In this document: piece by piece, positions 63,912-64,000 of the stretch
Layout of the letters: every line of letters starts with the position of its first letter
Numbering within the stretch: the stretch's first letter is position 1
DNA from: Mesorhizobium sp. M9A.F.Ca.ET.002.03.1.2
GTDB lineage: Bacteria; Pseudomonadota; Alphaproteobacteria; Rhizobiales; Rhizobiaceae
DNA length: 64,000 bases
NCBI RefSeq assembly: GCF_003952365.1
Contig: NZ_CP034443.1
Coordinates: forward strand, 2,039,001-2,103,000
Direction: 5' to 3'
Position numbers and translations under genes: made by a program
The notes under the pieces: generated by a model
The model's input: the letters and a program-made list of their open reading frames with translations, nothing else
The model's database searches: none
Told to the model about the DNA's origin: nothing

Positions 63912-63917
63912 CGTTTT

Positions 63918-64000
63918 TTACCTCTCCCCCTTGTGGGAGAGGTCGGGTTGCCCCGATTTGTCCTTCACAAATCGGTTGGCAATCCGGGTGAGGGGTAAGC
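63918..64000. repeat. Palindromic repeat at the right edge (incomplete)
   Basis: ACCTCTCCCCCTTGTGGGAGAGGT is a hairpin followed by a second, CCGATTTGTCCTTCACAAATCGG, and GGTGAGGGGT at the window end. It starts seven bases after the patD stop, and the complementary outer arm would lie beyond the window. Confidence 0.7.

Noticed and set aside
1..64000. CRISPR arrays, tRNA or rRNA genes, integrases and transposases
   Set aside because: I looked for regularly spaced repeats, cloverleaf-like segments and the usual recombinase motifs and saw none. A tRNA scan could not be run, so a missed tRNA cannot be excluded absolutely.

Overview
The window looks like a chromosomal stretch of a GC-rich alphaproteobacterium of the order Hyphomicrobiales (Rhizobiales), most likely Mesorhizobium or a close relative. 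The evidence is the gene repertoire: ActS/ActR (RegB/RegA), MmcB, a fused NADP-malic enzyme, a DUF6356 protein, several ABC uptake operons, an iron-control-element-like site before an Nfu gene, and many short palindromic intergenic repeats typical of rhizobia. I saw no rRNA, tRNA, CRISPR array, phage or transposase gene. The region is a core chromosome with small mobile palindromes scattered through it.

Layout. 1-4.5 kb: a leftward sugar-type (CUT1) ABC uptake operon (binding protein, two permeases, a 68-residue membrane protein, an ATPase cut by the window edge) with an AT-rich operator-like region in front. 4.9-12 kb: a DMT transporter, an hrpB helicase gene broken by a palindromic repeat, the redox two-component pair regB/regA (actS/actR) and the antiporter nhaA. 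12-17 kb: mmcB, DUF1330 and GYD proteins, a CueR/HmrR-type copper regulator, an L,D-transpeptidase lipoprotein, an Nfu-type Fe-S protein with an Irr/ICE-like site, a universal stress protein and trpS. 17.6-22 kb: murJ and glnD. 22.2-25.2 kb: a copper-efflux P-type ATPase and a DUF305 protein behind a textbook CueR promoter. 25-34 kb: an aldo/keto reductase, mutS, NADP-malic enzyme, a Cys/His-rich secreted protein, a decayed copy of the malic-enzyme 3' end and a PfkB-family kinase.

34-41.5 kb: a CysZ/EI24-like membrane protein, a nested pair of palindromic repeats, a two-gene operon with trans-3-hydroxy-L-proline dehydratase, a secreted protein of unknown function, a HAD phosphatase, dut, an Lrp-family regulator, a DUF6356 protein and a DAO-type oxidoreductase. 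41.6-50 kb: prfC, a PhnB-like VOC protein, ilvD, an MsbA-like exporter, a cytosine-deaminase-like amidohydrolase, a small lipoprotein and a second DMT transporter. 51-55.6 kb: an operon of a choline-kinase-like phosphotransferase and a dimethylglycine/sarcosine-dehydrogenase-type flavoprotein, divergent from a DeoR regulator. 55.6-57 kb: an Rrf2 regulator with a thioredoxin-reductase-like flavoprotein. 57-64 kb: a LysR regulator and a polyamine uptake and oxidation operon in the order of E. coli ydcSTUV-patD.

The recurring theme is the palindromic repeats. Five gaps between convergent genes are filled by them, two sit inside the polyamine operon, one breaks hrpB, and one is itself interrupted by a second repeat flanked by a 10-bp direct duplication. 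The last is direct evidence in the sequence that these elements move.
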